Assembly: GCA_963601185.1 (NCBI GenBank)
Contig: CAVCEE010000023.1
Location: 1-34,633 of the forward strand
Direction of reading: 5' to 3'
DNA: 34,633 bases
Source: Limisoma sp963601185
GTDB taxonomy: Bacteria; Bacteroidota; Bacteroidia; Bacteroidales; Muribaculaceae
The notes under the pieces were generated by a model, which saw only the letters and a list, made by a program, of their open reading frames with translations, made no database searches and was not told where the DNA came from. This document shows, piece by piece, positions 16,136 through 24,199 of this stretch (the stretch's first letter is position 1; every line of letters starts with the position of its first letter). The position numbers were made by a program, and so were the translations under genes.

Positions 16136-16882
16136 ATGAAATTATTGGAAGGAAAAGTCGCACTCATCACTGGTGCGGCAAGAGGTATCGGTAAGGCAAT
16201 CGCCTTGAAGTTTGCTTCGGAAGGTTGCAACATTGCTTTCACCGACTTGGTAATCGACGAAAACGGAAAGAAGACAGAGGAAGAAATAGCAGCCCTTGGC
16301 GTTAAGGCAAAAGGATATGCTTCAAACGCCGCTGATTTTGAGGCTTGCCACAAGGTGGTGGAAGAAGTCGTTGCTGACTTTGGCCGCATTGACGTGCTTG
16401 TAAACAACGCAGGTATCACAAAGGACGGCTTGATGATGCGTATGTCGGAGGCTCAGTGGGACGCTGTTATCGGCGTTAACTTGAAGTCTGCGTTCAACTT
16501 CGTTCACGCTGTAACTCCGGTTATGATGCGTCAGCGCACAGGCTCAATCATCAATATGGCATCTGTTGTCGGCGTACACGGCAACGCCGGTCAGGCAAAC
16601 TACTCTGCTTCGAAGGCAGGTATGATTGGCTTGGCTAAGTCTGTTGCTCAGGAACTCGGTTCACGCGGCATCCGTGCCAACGCAATCGCTCCGGGCTTCA
16701 TCATCACCGATATGACAGCAAAACTGTCGGACGAAATCAAGGAAGAATGGTGCAAGAAAATTCCGTTGCGTCGTGGCGGTACACCGGAAGATGTTGCTAA
16801 CATTGCAACATTCCTTGCTTCTGACATGTCGTCGTACGTATCAGGACAGGTTATCCAAGTTGACGGCGGTATGAATATGTAG
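16136..16882 (+). CDS. fabG: 3-oxoacyl-ACP reductase FabG
   Basis: A 248-residue short-chain dehydrogenase/reductase of the classical type that reduces 3-oxoacyl-ACP with NADPH. Thr-Gly-Ala-Ala-Arg-Gly-Ile-Gly at 12-19 binds the cofactor and Asn-Asn-Ala-Gly is at 90-93. The catalytic tetrad Asn115, Ser143, Tyr156 and Lys160 is complete, and Asp-Gly-Gly-Met stands at the C-terminus as in FabG. It lies 26 bases after the KASIII gene. Its product would carry out the reduction step after the KASIII condensation. The gene ends at a strong bidirectional terminator. Confidence 0.92.
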   Translation: MKLLEGKVALITGAARGIGKAIALKFASEGCNIAFTDLVIDENGKKTEEEIAALGVKAKGYASNAADFEACHKVVEEVVADFGRIDVLVNNAGITKDGLMMRMSEAQWDAVIGVNLKSAFNFVHAVTPVMMRQRTGSIINMASVVGVHGNAGQANYSASKAGMIGLAKSVAQELGSRGIRANAIAPGFIITDMTAKLSDEIKEEWCKKIPLRRGGTPEDVANIATFLASDMSSYVSGQVIQVDGGMNM

Positions 16883-16902
16883 TCGACGGTAACAGGAAAA
16901 TA

Positions 16903-16943
16903 AAAAGCGGGACTTGAAACCATCGGTTTCAGGTCCCGCTTTT
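16903..16943. terminator. bidirectional terminator between fabG and the CotH gene
   Basis: A 19-bp stem pairs 16903-16921 with 16925-16943 (one T-G exception) around ATC. It carries AAAA on the 5' side and TTTT on the 3' side, so it can stop transcripts from both convergent genes. Confidence 0.85.
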
Positions 16944-17005
16944 CTATGCTTTGCGGATTGTGTCAGAACATTGCCGGACGGTTTGTTTGTGGTGATTTAT
17001 AGGGA

Positions 17006-18460
17006 TTAACGTACCGCTACTTTGGCGGTGGCGGTTGTTGTGGCGGTTTGGATGCGGAGGATGTAGACTCCGGCGTGGCCACTGATGGCGGCAGTTGTGG
17101 CAGATGTCAGGTTGACCGCAGTTTGCCGTCCGGTGAGATCGTATGCCGATACGGCAACGACTGGTTCGGAGAATGTCAACAATCCGTCAGCACCTGCGTT
17201 GACCGAAACCTCGGTTGATACATCTGTTGCAGAGATGCTGGCGCCGCCCCATTGGTTCACGAGCCATTCCACTTTGGCGTGGAGCATATTGAGGAACGAG
17301 TTTTTCTTGTCGTTCATATTCTCGTTGCCGTAGTTAGGCCAACGGTTGTAGTCGGCTTTCGCTGCCGATGAAATCTGCGATGCAAAGTCGCTGGCAAACT
17401 GGTCGAGCGATGAGTAGTCGTAGGTGATAAACTTCTTCCACACTTCTTTCACCTTGCTCTGGAAGCGAGGGAATTTGGCGATTTCTCCAATCCAGGTCTG
17501 GCCGAATGGTGGGTCTTGGTGTATGAAATGGTCAGTGCCACGGTGGAAAGAGTTGCCGAAGTCCCACACCGGACCGAAGATGATTTTCGTGTCAGCGCCG
17601 CGATCCTTGTGGAAATAGCAACTGCCGTGGAACGACTCTGCGTTGTCCATCACCTCCTGCACAACATAGAAAGCGGCGATGGAGTCAAGGTCGATGTAGT
17701 TTTCCCACTCTGTCGACGATTTGTCGTTGGCGTAGATGGCCTTGTCGACGGCGGTGGCGAGGTTTACGAGATAGTCAGACTGCGCCGACGACAGAGCCTC
17801 CGGCGATTTGTAGGTCAGACGAATCTTTTCGCCGTTGCCTTCGGTGATTGAAACCTGCTCGGCTTCGTCGTAGTTGTCGATTTCCACGAGCCAGCCGCCG
17901 GTGATGTAGTCCGAGGCGGTTTCGTTGTCGGCCTGTTCGGTGATTTTCACGCGGTCGGAGTCCACGCGGATTGTTTCCGTGAGGAAATAGAGACCGATGT
18001 AGTCGCCGTTGAGCACCACCTCCACAGGGCGTTGTTCGGGAGTGAAGTCGAGTCCCATACGGCGACTCAACTCAAAGCCCATGGTGTTACGCAGAAAGCC
18101 GAGGTCGTCGTCGGCATGGGCGAGCAGCGCAAAGTGCTTGCTTTTCTTCATACCGAGCAACGCCGCCTTTGCGTCGAGTTTCAGACGGTAAGGCTTTTTG
18201 TCAAAACCGAAAAAGGTATAGTTTCCGCGCCCCTTGATTTTCAAGGCAAGCGGCTCGCTTGCACTGCCTACCGACTGATAGCCGTCGAGTCCGAGATTGT
18301 CGACGTAGTAAGTAGCGTTAAGATAATAGTCTTTCGATGTGATTGGCGTAGAATTTTCCGTGTTGATATACATCACGGGCAGCGAACCGCTGTAGGTTGC
18401 AGCAAAGGCATTCGCCGCGCATACAAGCAGTGCGGCGAGTACAAGTTGTATTTTTTTCAT
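17006..18460 (-). CDS. exported CotH kinase family protein
   Basis: A 484-residue protein with a signal peptide (hydrophobic 5-15, Ala-Phe-Ala at 18-20). The CotH domain covers about 25-400. It shows Lys-Gly-Arg-Gly-Asn-Tyr-Thr, Lys-Pro-Tyr-Arg-Leu-Lys-Leu, Leu-Arg-Asn-Thr-Met-Gly-Phe-Glu-Leu-Ser and a Gly-Pro-Val-Trp-Asp-Phe-Gly-Asn motif near 296. CotH is an atypical protein kinase first studied on Bacillus spores; in Bacteroidota the role is unknown. The final 70 residues (Ala-Tyr-Asp-Leu-Thr-Gly-Arg-Gln ... Gly-Val-Tyr-Ile-Leu-Arg-Ile) resemble the type A C-terminal sorting domain of the type IX secretion system. The gene lies 17 bases after the DUF3332 gene, likely one transcript. Confidence 0.87.
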   Translation of the reverse strand: MKKIQLVLAALLVCAANAFAATYSGSLPVMYINTENSTPITSKDYYLNATYYVDNLGLDGYQSVGSASEPLALKIKGRGNYTFFGFDKKPYRLKLDAKAALLGMKKSKHFALLAHADDDLGFLRNTMGFELSRRMGLDFTPEQRPVEVVLNGDYIGLYFLTETIRVDSDRVKITEQADNETASDYITGGWLVEIDNYDEAEQVSITEGNGEKIRLTYKSPEALSSAQSDYLVNLATAVDKAIYANDKSSTEWENYIDLDSIAAFYVVQEVMDNAESFHGSCYFHKDRGADTKIIFGPVWDFGNSFHRGTDHFIHQDPPFGQTWIGEIAKFPRFQSKVKEVWKKFITYDYSSLDQFASDFASQISSAAKADYNRWPNYGNENMNDKKNSFLNMLHAKVEWLVNQWGGASISATDVSTEVSVNAGADGLLTFSEPVVAVSAYDLTGRQTAVNLTSATTAAISGHAGVYILRIQTATTTATAKVAVR

Positions 18461-18477
18461 AATATATAATGGTTGTG

Positions 18478-19026
18478 CTATCTTTGCGCAAAGAGGTCAG
18501 TCGTGTAGCCGACCATATCGCGGTATGCCATTACGCCGTTGTCAGAAACCTCCACGATTGTGGTAGAGCCGTCGCGTGTAGGCAACTTGACGTGGGTGTC
18601 GTCGACGAAAGTGAGGAACGTGATGTCGCCGTCCTTTGAGGCAAGCGACCACGAGTTGGTGTCGGCATCAAAGTTGAAGCGCGTCACTTCGCCGGTCGTC
18701 TCGTTGGTAATCTTGTAGCCTGTGTTGTCCCAGGCAATGAGGAAACGGCCGTTCTCGTCGGTGACGGTCTTTGTTCCGGCCTGTATAGGGTTTGTGCCCG
18801 ACCAGAATTCCACGCTGTTGATCACGAGGATATCTGCTATTGCCGAAATCTCATAAACCGGGAGAATCCAAAGTCCGAAGAACACGAGTTCGTTGACAAA
18901 TTTGTTGCCTATCTGGTGATTCCACGCCAATACCTTATTGGTCAGTTTGAAACTGCCGATACACGAAGTGAACAGCATCGAAGAAGCCAAAACGATGGCG
19001 CATACAGGAAGAAATAGTTTTCTCAT
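18478..19026 (-). CDS. DUF3332 lipoprotein
   Basis: A 182-residue protein with a lipoprotein signal ending in Leu-Phe-Thr-Ser-Cys22. After it come Gly-Ser-Phe and a Trp-Asn-rich segment, a second hydrophobic stretch (about 48-70), and a C-terminal half made of short beta strands. This pattern matches DUF3332, a family of unknown function. Membrane anchoring is likely; which membrane cannot be said. A TAGATTTG -7 box lies 25 bases upstream. It is divergent from pyrK and leads the CotH gene. Confidence 0.75.
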   Translation of the reverse strand: MRKLFLPVCAIVLASSMLFTSCIGSFKLTNKVLAWNHQIGNKFVNELVFFGLWILPVYEISAIADILVINSVEFWSGTNPIQAGTKTVTDENGRFLIAWDNTGYKITNETTGEVTRFNFDADTNSWSLASKDGDITFLTFVDDTHVKLPTRDGSTTIVEVSDNGVMAYRDMVGYTTDLFAQR

Positions 19027-19051
19027 AGTGTAGTCGTTGTGATTATAGATG

Positions 19052-19059
19052 CAAATCTA
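19052..19059 (-). promoter_or_regulatory. -7 box for the DUF3332-CotH pair
   Basis: The minus strand reads TAGATTTG, a full match to TAnnTTTG. No convincing -33 box is seen at 19-21 bases. Confidence 0.4.
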
Positions 19060-19136
19060 CAAAATTAATGCAGATTTGTTGATGCGATTTTGTCGAAAAA
19101 TATGGTTTATAGGTCATTTTTAAGCCCCGATTGTTG

Positions 19137-19144
19137 TACCTTTG
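19137..19144 (+). promoter_or_regulatory. -7 box for pyrK-pyrD
   Basis: TACCTTTG is a full -7 match 46 bases before the pyrK start. A T-run at 19117-19121 is the nearest -33-like sequence but is spaced too closely. Confidence 0.5.
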
Positions 19145-19190
19145 CAATGCTTTTGGGGGCTTGTCGCCGCCAACGTTAACGAAACAGATT

Positions 19191-19970
19191 ATGATGAAAC
19201 AAATAAAAGACTTCATTGTCCGTCAGAACGTGCATCTGTCGGAGGCTTATAGTTTGCTGAAACTGAAGCCTGCCGATGCCGCACCTCTCACTGGCGTTAA
19301 GCCCGGACAGTTTGTGGAGGTTGAAGTGCCCGACTCCAAGACCACCTTCCTGCGCCGCCCTATCTCGGTCAACTTTGTAGACACCGAGGCCAACGAACTG
19401 TGGCTGCTGGTGCGTGTGGCAGGTGAGGGTACGCGCCATCTTACGCAACTGGCTGAAGGTCGCACGCTGAACATTGTTCTGCCTCTCGGCAACGGATTTT
19501 CTGTCCCGGAGGATGCCTCGACCAAGGTGTTGCTTGCCGGCGGCGGTGTCGGCGTTGCGCCGATGCTCTACTTGGGCGCAGAGTTGAAACGTCAGGGATT
19601 TGATGTGGCATTTTTGCTTGCAGCCCGCAGTGCCGGCGACCTGCTCGAACTCGAAGAGTTTGAAAAGTATGGCAAGGTCTACACGTCGACCGACGACGGC
19701 TCTCACGGCGAGCGCGGACTGATCACCCAGAACTCTGCCTTGCAGAAGTCTTGGCAGATGATCTACTGTTGCGGTCCGATGCCGATGATGAAAGCGATGG
19801 CATCCTACGCTATGCGCAACAACATCGAGTGCGAGGTGTCGCTCGAAAACCGTATGGCTTGCGGCGTAGGTGCATGCCTCTGCTGCGTGGAGGACACCGA
19901 CAAGGGCAACGTGTGTGTCTGCAAGGACGGACCTGTGTTTAACATAAAACGATTGAAATGGACGATTTAA
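19191..19970 (+). CDS. pyrK: dihydroorotate dehydrogenase B electron transfer subunit
   Basis: A 259-residue ferredoxin-reductase-like subunit that passes electrons from dihydroorotate to NAD through FAD and a [2Fe-2S] cluster. The FAD site shows Leu-Arg-Arg-Pro-Ile-Ser-Val. The nucleotide site has Ala-Gly-Gly-Gly-Val-Gly-Val-Ala-Pro, and Cys-Cys-Gly-Pro-Met-Pro lies near 197-202. The cluster ligands are Cys224, Cys229, Cys232 and Cys244 (Cx4Cx2Cx11C). Two adjacent ATG codons (19191, 19194) are both plausible starts. The frame extends further upstream to 19131, but that part overlaps the promoter. The pyrD gene overlaps its end by 13 bases. Confidence 0.93.
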   Translation: MMKQIKDFIVRQNVHLSEAYSLLKLKPADAAPLTGVKPGQFVEVEVPDSKTTFLRRPISVNFVDTEANELWLLVRVAGEGTRHLTQLAEGRTLNIVLPLGNGFSVPEDASTKVLLAGGGVGVAPMLYLGAELKRQGFDVAFLLAARSAGDLLELEEFEKYGKVYTSTDDGSHGERGLITQNSALQKSWQMIYCCGPMPMMKAMASYAMRNNIECEVSLENRMACGVGACLCCVEDTDKGNVCVCKDGPVFNIKRLKWTI

Positions 19971-20869
19971 GAGTAAACATTAAAGGATTGTCGCTCAAAA
20001 ACCCGGTGCTCACGGCTTCCGGCACTTTTGGCTATGGTGAAGAATTTGCCGATTTTGTCGATTTGAATCGTTTGGGTGGCTTCATTGTCAAGGGCACAAC
20101 CATCAACCACCGCGAGGGCAACCCCTATCCGCGTATGGTAGAGACGCCTTCCGGCATGCTCAATGCCGTAGGCTTGCAGAATCACGGCGTAAACTATTTC
20201 ATCAACAATATCTATCCGCGCATCAAGGACCTCGACACGGAAATCATTGTCAACGTGTCGGGCGCAACGGTCGACGACTATGTGGCAGTGTGCGAGCGGT
20301 TGATGCCGCTCGACAAGATTCATGCGATAGAACTGAACATTTCCTGCCCTAACGTAAAGCAAGGTGGTATGGCATTCGGCACATCGTGCGCAGGTGCGTC
20401 GCAGGTGGTGCGTGCCGCCAGGGAGGCTTACGGCAAGACGCTGATTGTGAAACTGTCGCCAAACGTGACCGACATTGCCGACATTGCTCGCGCTGTGGAG
20501 GCTGAAGGCGCAGACGCGGTATCGCTGGTCAACACGTTTCTCGGTATGTCGATTGACGTGGAGAAGCGCACGCCGTATCTGTCTACAATCACAGGCGGTC
20601 TGTCGGGACCGTGCATCCGTCCGATTGCCGTGCGTATGGTTTGGCAGGTGGCGCGTGCCGTCAAGATTCCAGTGATAGGTCTCGGTGGCATTATGAACGG
20701 TCGCGACGCGCTGGAATTTATCTTGGCTGGTGCTACGGCAGTTGAGGTAGGCACTGCCAACTTCGTAGACCCGTCGGTGACAATGAAAATCATTGACTAC
20801 ATAAAGGACTATTGCGACCGCCATCACGTGTCGTCGATGCGTGAACTCATCGGCGGAATGATGGCATAG
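19958..20869 (+). CDS. pyrD: dihydroorotate dehydrogenase B catalytic subunit
   Basis: A 303-residue FMN enzyme of class 1B that oxidises dihydroorotate to orotate in pyrimidine synthesis. Lys46 in Val-Lys-Gly-Thr-Thr, Asn-Ile-Ser-Cys-Pro-Asn with catalytic Cys130 (class 1 uses Cys, class 2 uses Ser), and the phosphate-binding Gly-Leu-Gly-Gly-Ile and Glu-Val-Gly-Thr-Ala segments are present. Pairing with pyrK fixes the class as 1B, with NAD as acceptor. The 13-base overlap with pyrK suggests translational coupling. A terminator lies 28 bases downstream. Confidence 0.96.
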   Translation: MDDLRVNIKGLSLKNPVLTASGTFGYGEEFADFVDLNRLGGFIVKGTTINHREGNPYPRMVETPSGMLNAVGLQNHGVNYFINNIYPRIKDLDTEIIVNVSGATVDDYVAVCERLMPLDKIHAIELNISCPNVKQGGMAFGTSCAGASQVVRAAREAYGKTLIVKLSPNVTDIADIARAVEAEGADAVSLVNTFLGMSIDVEKRTPYLSTITGGLSGPCIRPIAVRMVWQVARAVKIPVIGLGGIMNGRDALEFILAGATAVEVGTANFVDPSVTMKIIDYIKDYCDRHHVSSMRELIGGMMA

Positions 20870-20897
20870 ACGGCAAATTCCCAAAAGAACTAACAGT

Positions 20898-20940
20898 CAG
20901 CGGGGCGGATTCCTCATTGGAGTCCGTCCCGCTGCGTTTT
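20898..20940 (+). terminator. terminator of pyrKD
   Basis: A 16-bp stem pairs 20898-20913 with 20919-20934 with two G-T wobbles around TCATT, followed by CGTTTTT. Confidence 0.85.
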
Positions 20941-20981
20941 TCCGGATATGTTGAAACAATGGCGGCGTTCATTGAAAATTG

Positions 20982-21013
20982 TTGCAGATGAGGCTTCCGT
21001 GGTTGTATGTTTG
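20982..21013 (+). promoter_or_regulatory. promoter of the beta-helix lipoprotein gene
   Basis: TTG at 20982-20984, 21 bases, then TATGTTTG at 21006-21013, a full -7 match. The 5' leader would be about 55 bases and AT-rich. Confidence 0.55.
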
Positions 21014-21074
21014 CAGTATCTATTAGACTTATAACACTATTATTTTTTATCATCAATCAAAAAAACAACAGCGT

Positions 21075-22955
21075 ATGAAAGAGATGTCAAACAAGAAGGC
21101 GGTCCTTCAGGCAGCATTATTCTCGGCTGTGGCGGTAGCGGTTACAGCGTGCTCATCGGATATTGATGAAGACATTAACGGAGGCAACAACAGTGGCAAC
21201 AGTTCCGGCTCAGAGGTGACTTATGCCAGTTCGATTACCGACATCACGTCGTTCGACATTGCACTCGATGCCACGGCACTCGACGAGAACGAAACGGTAC
21301 CCGACGATGATGAAGACTACATTGAAAACAACACCTTTTCAAATGAGATTGCGATAACCTTCGACGGCTCTTCGGCATCGGTGTCGGGCGCGGTCGAAGG
21401 TGTTTCGGTTGATGTGACCGGCGCAGATGTGGTGGTAACTTCTTCCGCAAAGAAAGTGTGTTACACCGTCAGCGGCACTACGACCGATGGATTTCTCAAA
21501 ATCTACAGCGACAACAAGTATGAACTGAAACTCAACGGCGTGAACATCACAAACCCTGATGGCGCACCTATCAATCTGCAAAGCAAGAAACGTGGCTACA
21601 TTGTCCTTGCCGACGGCACGGAAAACACGATCACCGACGGCACAACATATACCGATGCAACCGACGACGAGGACATGAAAGCCGCTTTCTTCAGCGAGGG
21701 CAAGATGCTCTTCTCGGGTTCGGGTAAACTTAATGTCTACGGCAACTGCAAGGCTGGCATACGCAGCGACGACTACATCCTTTTCCGTCCGGGCAACAAT
21801 GTCTATGTAAAGGCAATGGCTGGCAACGGCATCAAGGGCGATGACATCTATATCCGGGGCGGAGTGCTCAATGTGGAAACGTCTGCTACGGCAGCCAAGG
21901 CTATCAGCAGCGACGGACTTGTGACAATCGACGGCGGCCGCACCACGCTGCTCACTACTGGCGGCGGAGAACTTGACGACGACGGGGCGGACGTGAGTGC
22001 CTCGGCTTGCGTGAAGGCTGACGGCGTGTTTGAGATGAACGGCGGCTCGTTGCTCTGCAAGAGCACTGGTGCTGGTGGCAAAGGTATCAGCACCGACCAG
22101 ACGCTCACCATCAACGACGGTATGGTGCGTGTGATTACCACCGGACAGCAATACGTCTACGGCTCGCTCGATACATCGCCAAAGGGCATAAAGAGCGACG
22201 AGGCAATGTATATCAACGGCGGTGACATTATGGTGCGCTGCACTGGCGGCGAAGGTTCGGAGGGCATCGAGAGCAAGAGCACGATGGACATCACCGGCGG
22301 TACAATCCGTGCCTACTGCTACGACGATGCGATAAACTCGACATCGGCAATGACAATCAGTGGCGGCTCGGTATTTGCTATGGGCACGAACAACGACGGC
22401 ATCGACTCCAACGCCACGCTCACCATCAGCGGAGGACTCGTGATTGCCTGCGGCACAACTGTCCCAGAGGCTGGCTTCGATTGCGACGAGAGCACGTTCA
22501 CTATAACCGGCGGCACTCTCATCGGCATCGGTGGCACCACCTCCACACCTACCGAAAGCGTAACCACACAACCGGTGGCAATAATCGGTGGCAGCAGCAT
22601 CTCAAACGGCTCATTTATCACCGTGGCTTCGTCCGACGGTACAAACATTTTGGCATTCAAAGCACCGCGCGACTATACGCAACAGGGCTACACTCTGCTC
22701 ATTTCTTCGCCAAGTATGGTGAAGGGCAACACCTATACCGTTACCACCGGTGCATCGGTGAGCGGCGACTCCGAATTTTGCGGATATGTGCCGGATGCCA
22801 CAGTGAGCGGCGGCACATCGCTGGCAAGTATCACGCTCTCGTCGATGATCACCACCTACAACTATAGTGGCGGTCAAGGCGGTGGAGGCAACCAACCGGG
22901 CGGCGGAGGCAATCAGCCTGGCGGCAACCAAGGCGGTGGGCCTGGCGGCTGGTAG
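21075..22955 (+). CDS. Cthe_2159-type carbohydrate-binding lipoprotein
   Basis: A 626-residue lipoprotein with a lipobox Val-Thr-Ala-Cys26, then an acidic Asn/Gly/Ser/Asp-rich linker to about residue 90. The bulk is a repetitive right-handed beta-helix: many turns of the form (M/L)-x-I-(S/T/N)-G-G-x-(I/V) with Lys-Gly-Ile-Lys-Ser-Asp-type turns, matching the Cthe_2159 (DUF4353) family. Clostridial Cthe_2159 binds polygalacturonate and cellulose. The final 30 residues are Gly/Gln/Asn/Pro-rich and end in Trp. A second ATG (21087) is an alternative start. The sensor kinase and response regulator genes follow on the same strand, suggesting a shared system. Confidence 0.85.
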   Translation: MKEMSNKKAVLQAALFSAVAVAVTACSSDIDEDINGGNNSGNSSGSEVTYASSITDITSFDIALDATALDENETVPDDDEDYIENNTFSNEIAITFDGSSASVSGAVEGVSVDVTGADVVVTSSAKKVCYTVSGTTTDGFLKIYSDNKYELKLNGVNITNPDGAPINLQSKKRGYIVLADGTENTITDGTTYTDATDDEDMKAAFFSEGKMLFSGSGKLNVYGNCKAGIRSDDYILFRPGNNVYVKAMAGNGIKGDDIYIRGGVLNVETSATAAKAISSDGLVTIDGGRTTLLTTGGGELDDDGADVSASACVKADGVFEMNGGSLLCKSTGAGGKGISTDQTLTINDGMVRVITTGQQYVYGSLDTSPKGIKSDEAMYINGGDIMVRCTGGEGSEGIESKSTMDITGGTIRAYCYDDAINSTSAMTISGGSVFAMGTNNDGIDSNATLTISGGLVIACGTTVPEAGFDCDESTFTITGGTLIGIGGTTSTPTESVTTQPVAIIGGSSISNGSFITVASSDGTNILAFKAPRDYTQQGYTLLISSPSMVKGNTYTVTTGASVSGDSEFCGYVPDATVSGGTSLASITLSSMITTYNYSGGQGGGGNQPGGGGNQPGGNQGGGPGGW

Positions 22956-23038
22956 GCATTGGAATTTGACTTATGGAAATGCAATAACAAAGACGTGTCA
23001 AACGTTATGATTAAGATGGGAACTTTAAAAAAGAGGCA

Positions 23039-24193
23039 ATGAAGCACGGACAAAAACGTTCGGAACTGATTCTTTATCTGGTGCTGTGGGCAATCCTGTA
23101 TGCAGCACCAGTTTTCTCGTTGTACATAAACAAACTCAGTTCCCACACCACACATTTCGACTGGACAGGATTGCTGAGTGCGTGGGAACTGCTCACTATG
23201 TTTTTCGGGGCATTCTGTATCCACAATTTTATTGTCGCTCCACTGCTCGTCTACCGCAAGCGCAGTTGGTTGTACGGCTGTGCAACGGTTCTGTTGATTG
23301 CTTGTTTTATGGCATCACAGTCATTCAGCCGTCCGCACCGTGTCGGCGACAAGCCGCCGGAAGTGCCGTCAGAACTGATGGAAAAGCGCATCGGGCATCG
23401 TCCAGGCAATCCACCCGACGGAATCAAGCCGATGCCGCCGGAACACGACAAAATGAAGGAAGCCGACCCTCCGCACGCTTTTGGCGGACAGGATTCGGTG
23501 GCGTTGATAATAGTGTGCCTATTGTTGGGTCTCAATGTGGGAGCGAAATACTACTTCAAGTCGGTGTCGGAGCGCAAGCGTTTTGAAGCCATTGAGCGCA
23601 ACAGCCTTAATGCGCAACTGGCATACCTGAAGTATCAGATAAATCCGCATTTCTTTATGAACACGCTCAACAATATTCACGCGTTGGTGCTTATCGACCC
23701 CGAAAAGGCCAACCGGATGATTGAGACGTTGTCAAAACTGATGCGCTATGTGCTCTACGACGGCAACCGTTCGCTTGCTCCGTTGCAGAAGGAACTGGCG
23801 TTTGTTGAGCATTATGTGGAACTGATGCGTGTGCGCTTCACCGAAAATGTGCGCATTGATATGGAGTTCCCGACCACGGTGCCCGATGTGAGTGTGCCGT
23901 CGCTGCTTTTCGGCACATTTATCGAGAATGCCTTCAAGCACGGCGTGAGTTACGAGAACGATTCGTTTATCGAGATCCGTTTTGAGGCGGATGCCGACGG
24001 CGTGCAGTTCACCTGCCGCAACAGTCGCTTGACGGAAAAGTCGGATTCGCACGGCGGAGTGGGGCTTGATAATGCCAGAAAGCGACTGCAACTGATTTAC
24101 GGCAATGACTATTCGCTCGACATCAAACCTACGGAGAAGGAATACAGTGTGACGTTGAGATTGCCGGCAAAAAAGATGAATGAAAAAATGTAG
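23039..24193 (+). CDS. LytS-type sensor histidine kinase
   Basis: A 384-residue membrane histidine kinase of the His_kinase/LytS class. Four hydrophobic segments lie near 10-30, 48-70, 78-93 and 153-170. Between the third and fourth is a loop of about 55 residues very rich in Pro and His. A short coiled coil leads into Gln-Ile-Asn-Pro-His-Phe-Phe-Met-Asn, with phospho-acceptor His204. An ATPase domain follows with Phe-Ile-Glu-Asn-Ala-Phe-Lys-His-Gly (N box) and Gly-Val-Gly-Leu-Asp-Asn. The response regulator starts six bases after the stop and is its likely partner. The gene follows the beta-helix lipoprotein by 83 bases. The signal sensed is unknown. Confidence 0.93.
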   Translation: MKHGQKRSELILYLVLWAILYAAPVFSLYINKLSSHTTHFDWTGLLSAWELLTMFFGAFCIHNFIVAPLLVYRKRSWLYGCATVLLIACFMASQSFSRPHRVGDKPPEVPSELMEKRIGHRPGNPPDGIKPMPPEHDKMKEADPPHAFGGQDSVALIIVCLLLGLNVGAKYYFKSVSERKRFEAIERNSLNAQLAYLKYQINPHFFMNTLNNIHALVLIDPEKANRMIETLSKLMRYVLYDGNRSLAPLQKELAFVEHYVELMRVRFTENVRIDMEFPTTVPDVSVPSLLFGTFIENAFKHGVSYENDSFIEIRFEADADGVQFTCRNSRLTEKSDSHGGVGLDNARKRLQLIYGNDYSLDIKPTEKEYSVTLRLPAKKMNEKM

Positions 24194-24199
24194 ACGGTT

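Noticed and set aside
18479..18486. TATCTTTG on the plus strand
   Set aside because: It matches the -7 box but overlaps the end of the DUF3332 gene and has no plus-strand gene downstream until pyrK, which has its own box.
19147..19179. Ten-codon frame just before pyrK as a possible regulatory upstream frame
   Set aside because: Its ATG lies three bases after the -7 box, probably before the transcription start, so it would not be in the mRNA.
21339..22571. 410-residue minus-strand frame opposite the beta-helix lipoprotein
   Set aside because: The repetitive codon use of the beta-helix gene keeps the opposite frame open. The predicted protein is His/Ala-rich with no domain.
22858..22955. GGAGGC-type iterations as a possible CRISPR or DNA repeat
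   Set aside because: They encode the Gly/Gln/Asn/Pro tail of the lipoprotein in frame. There are no spacers, and no CRISPR array is visible elsewhere in the window.
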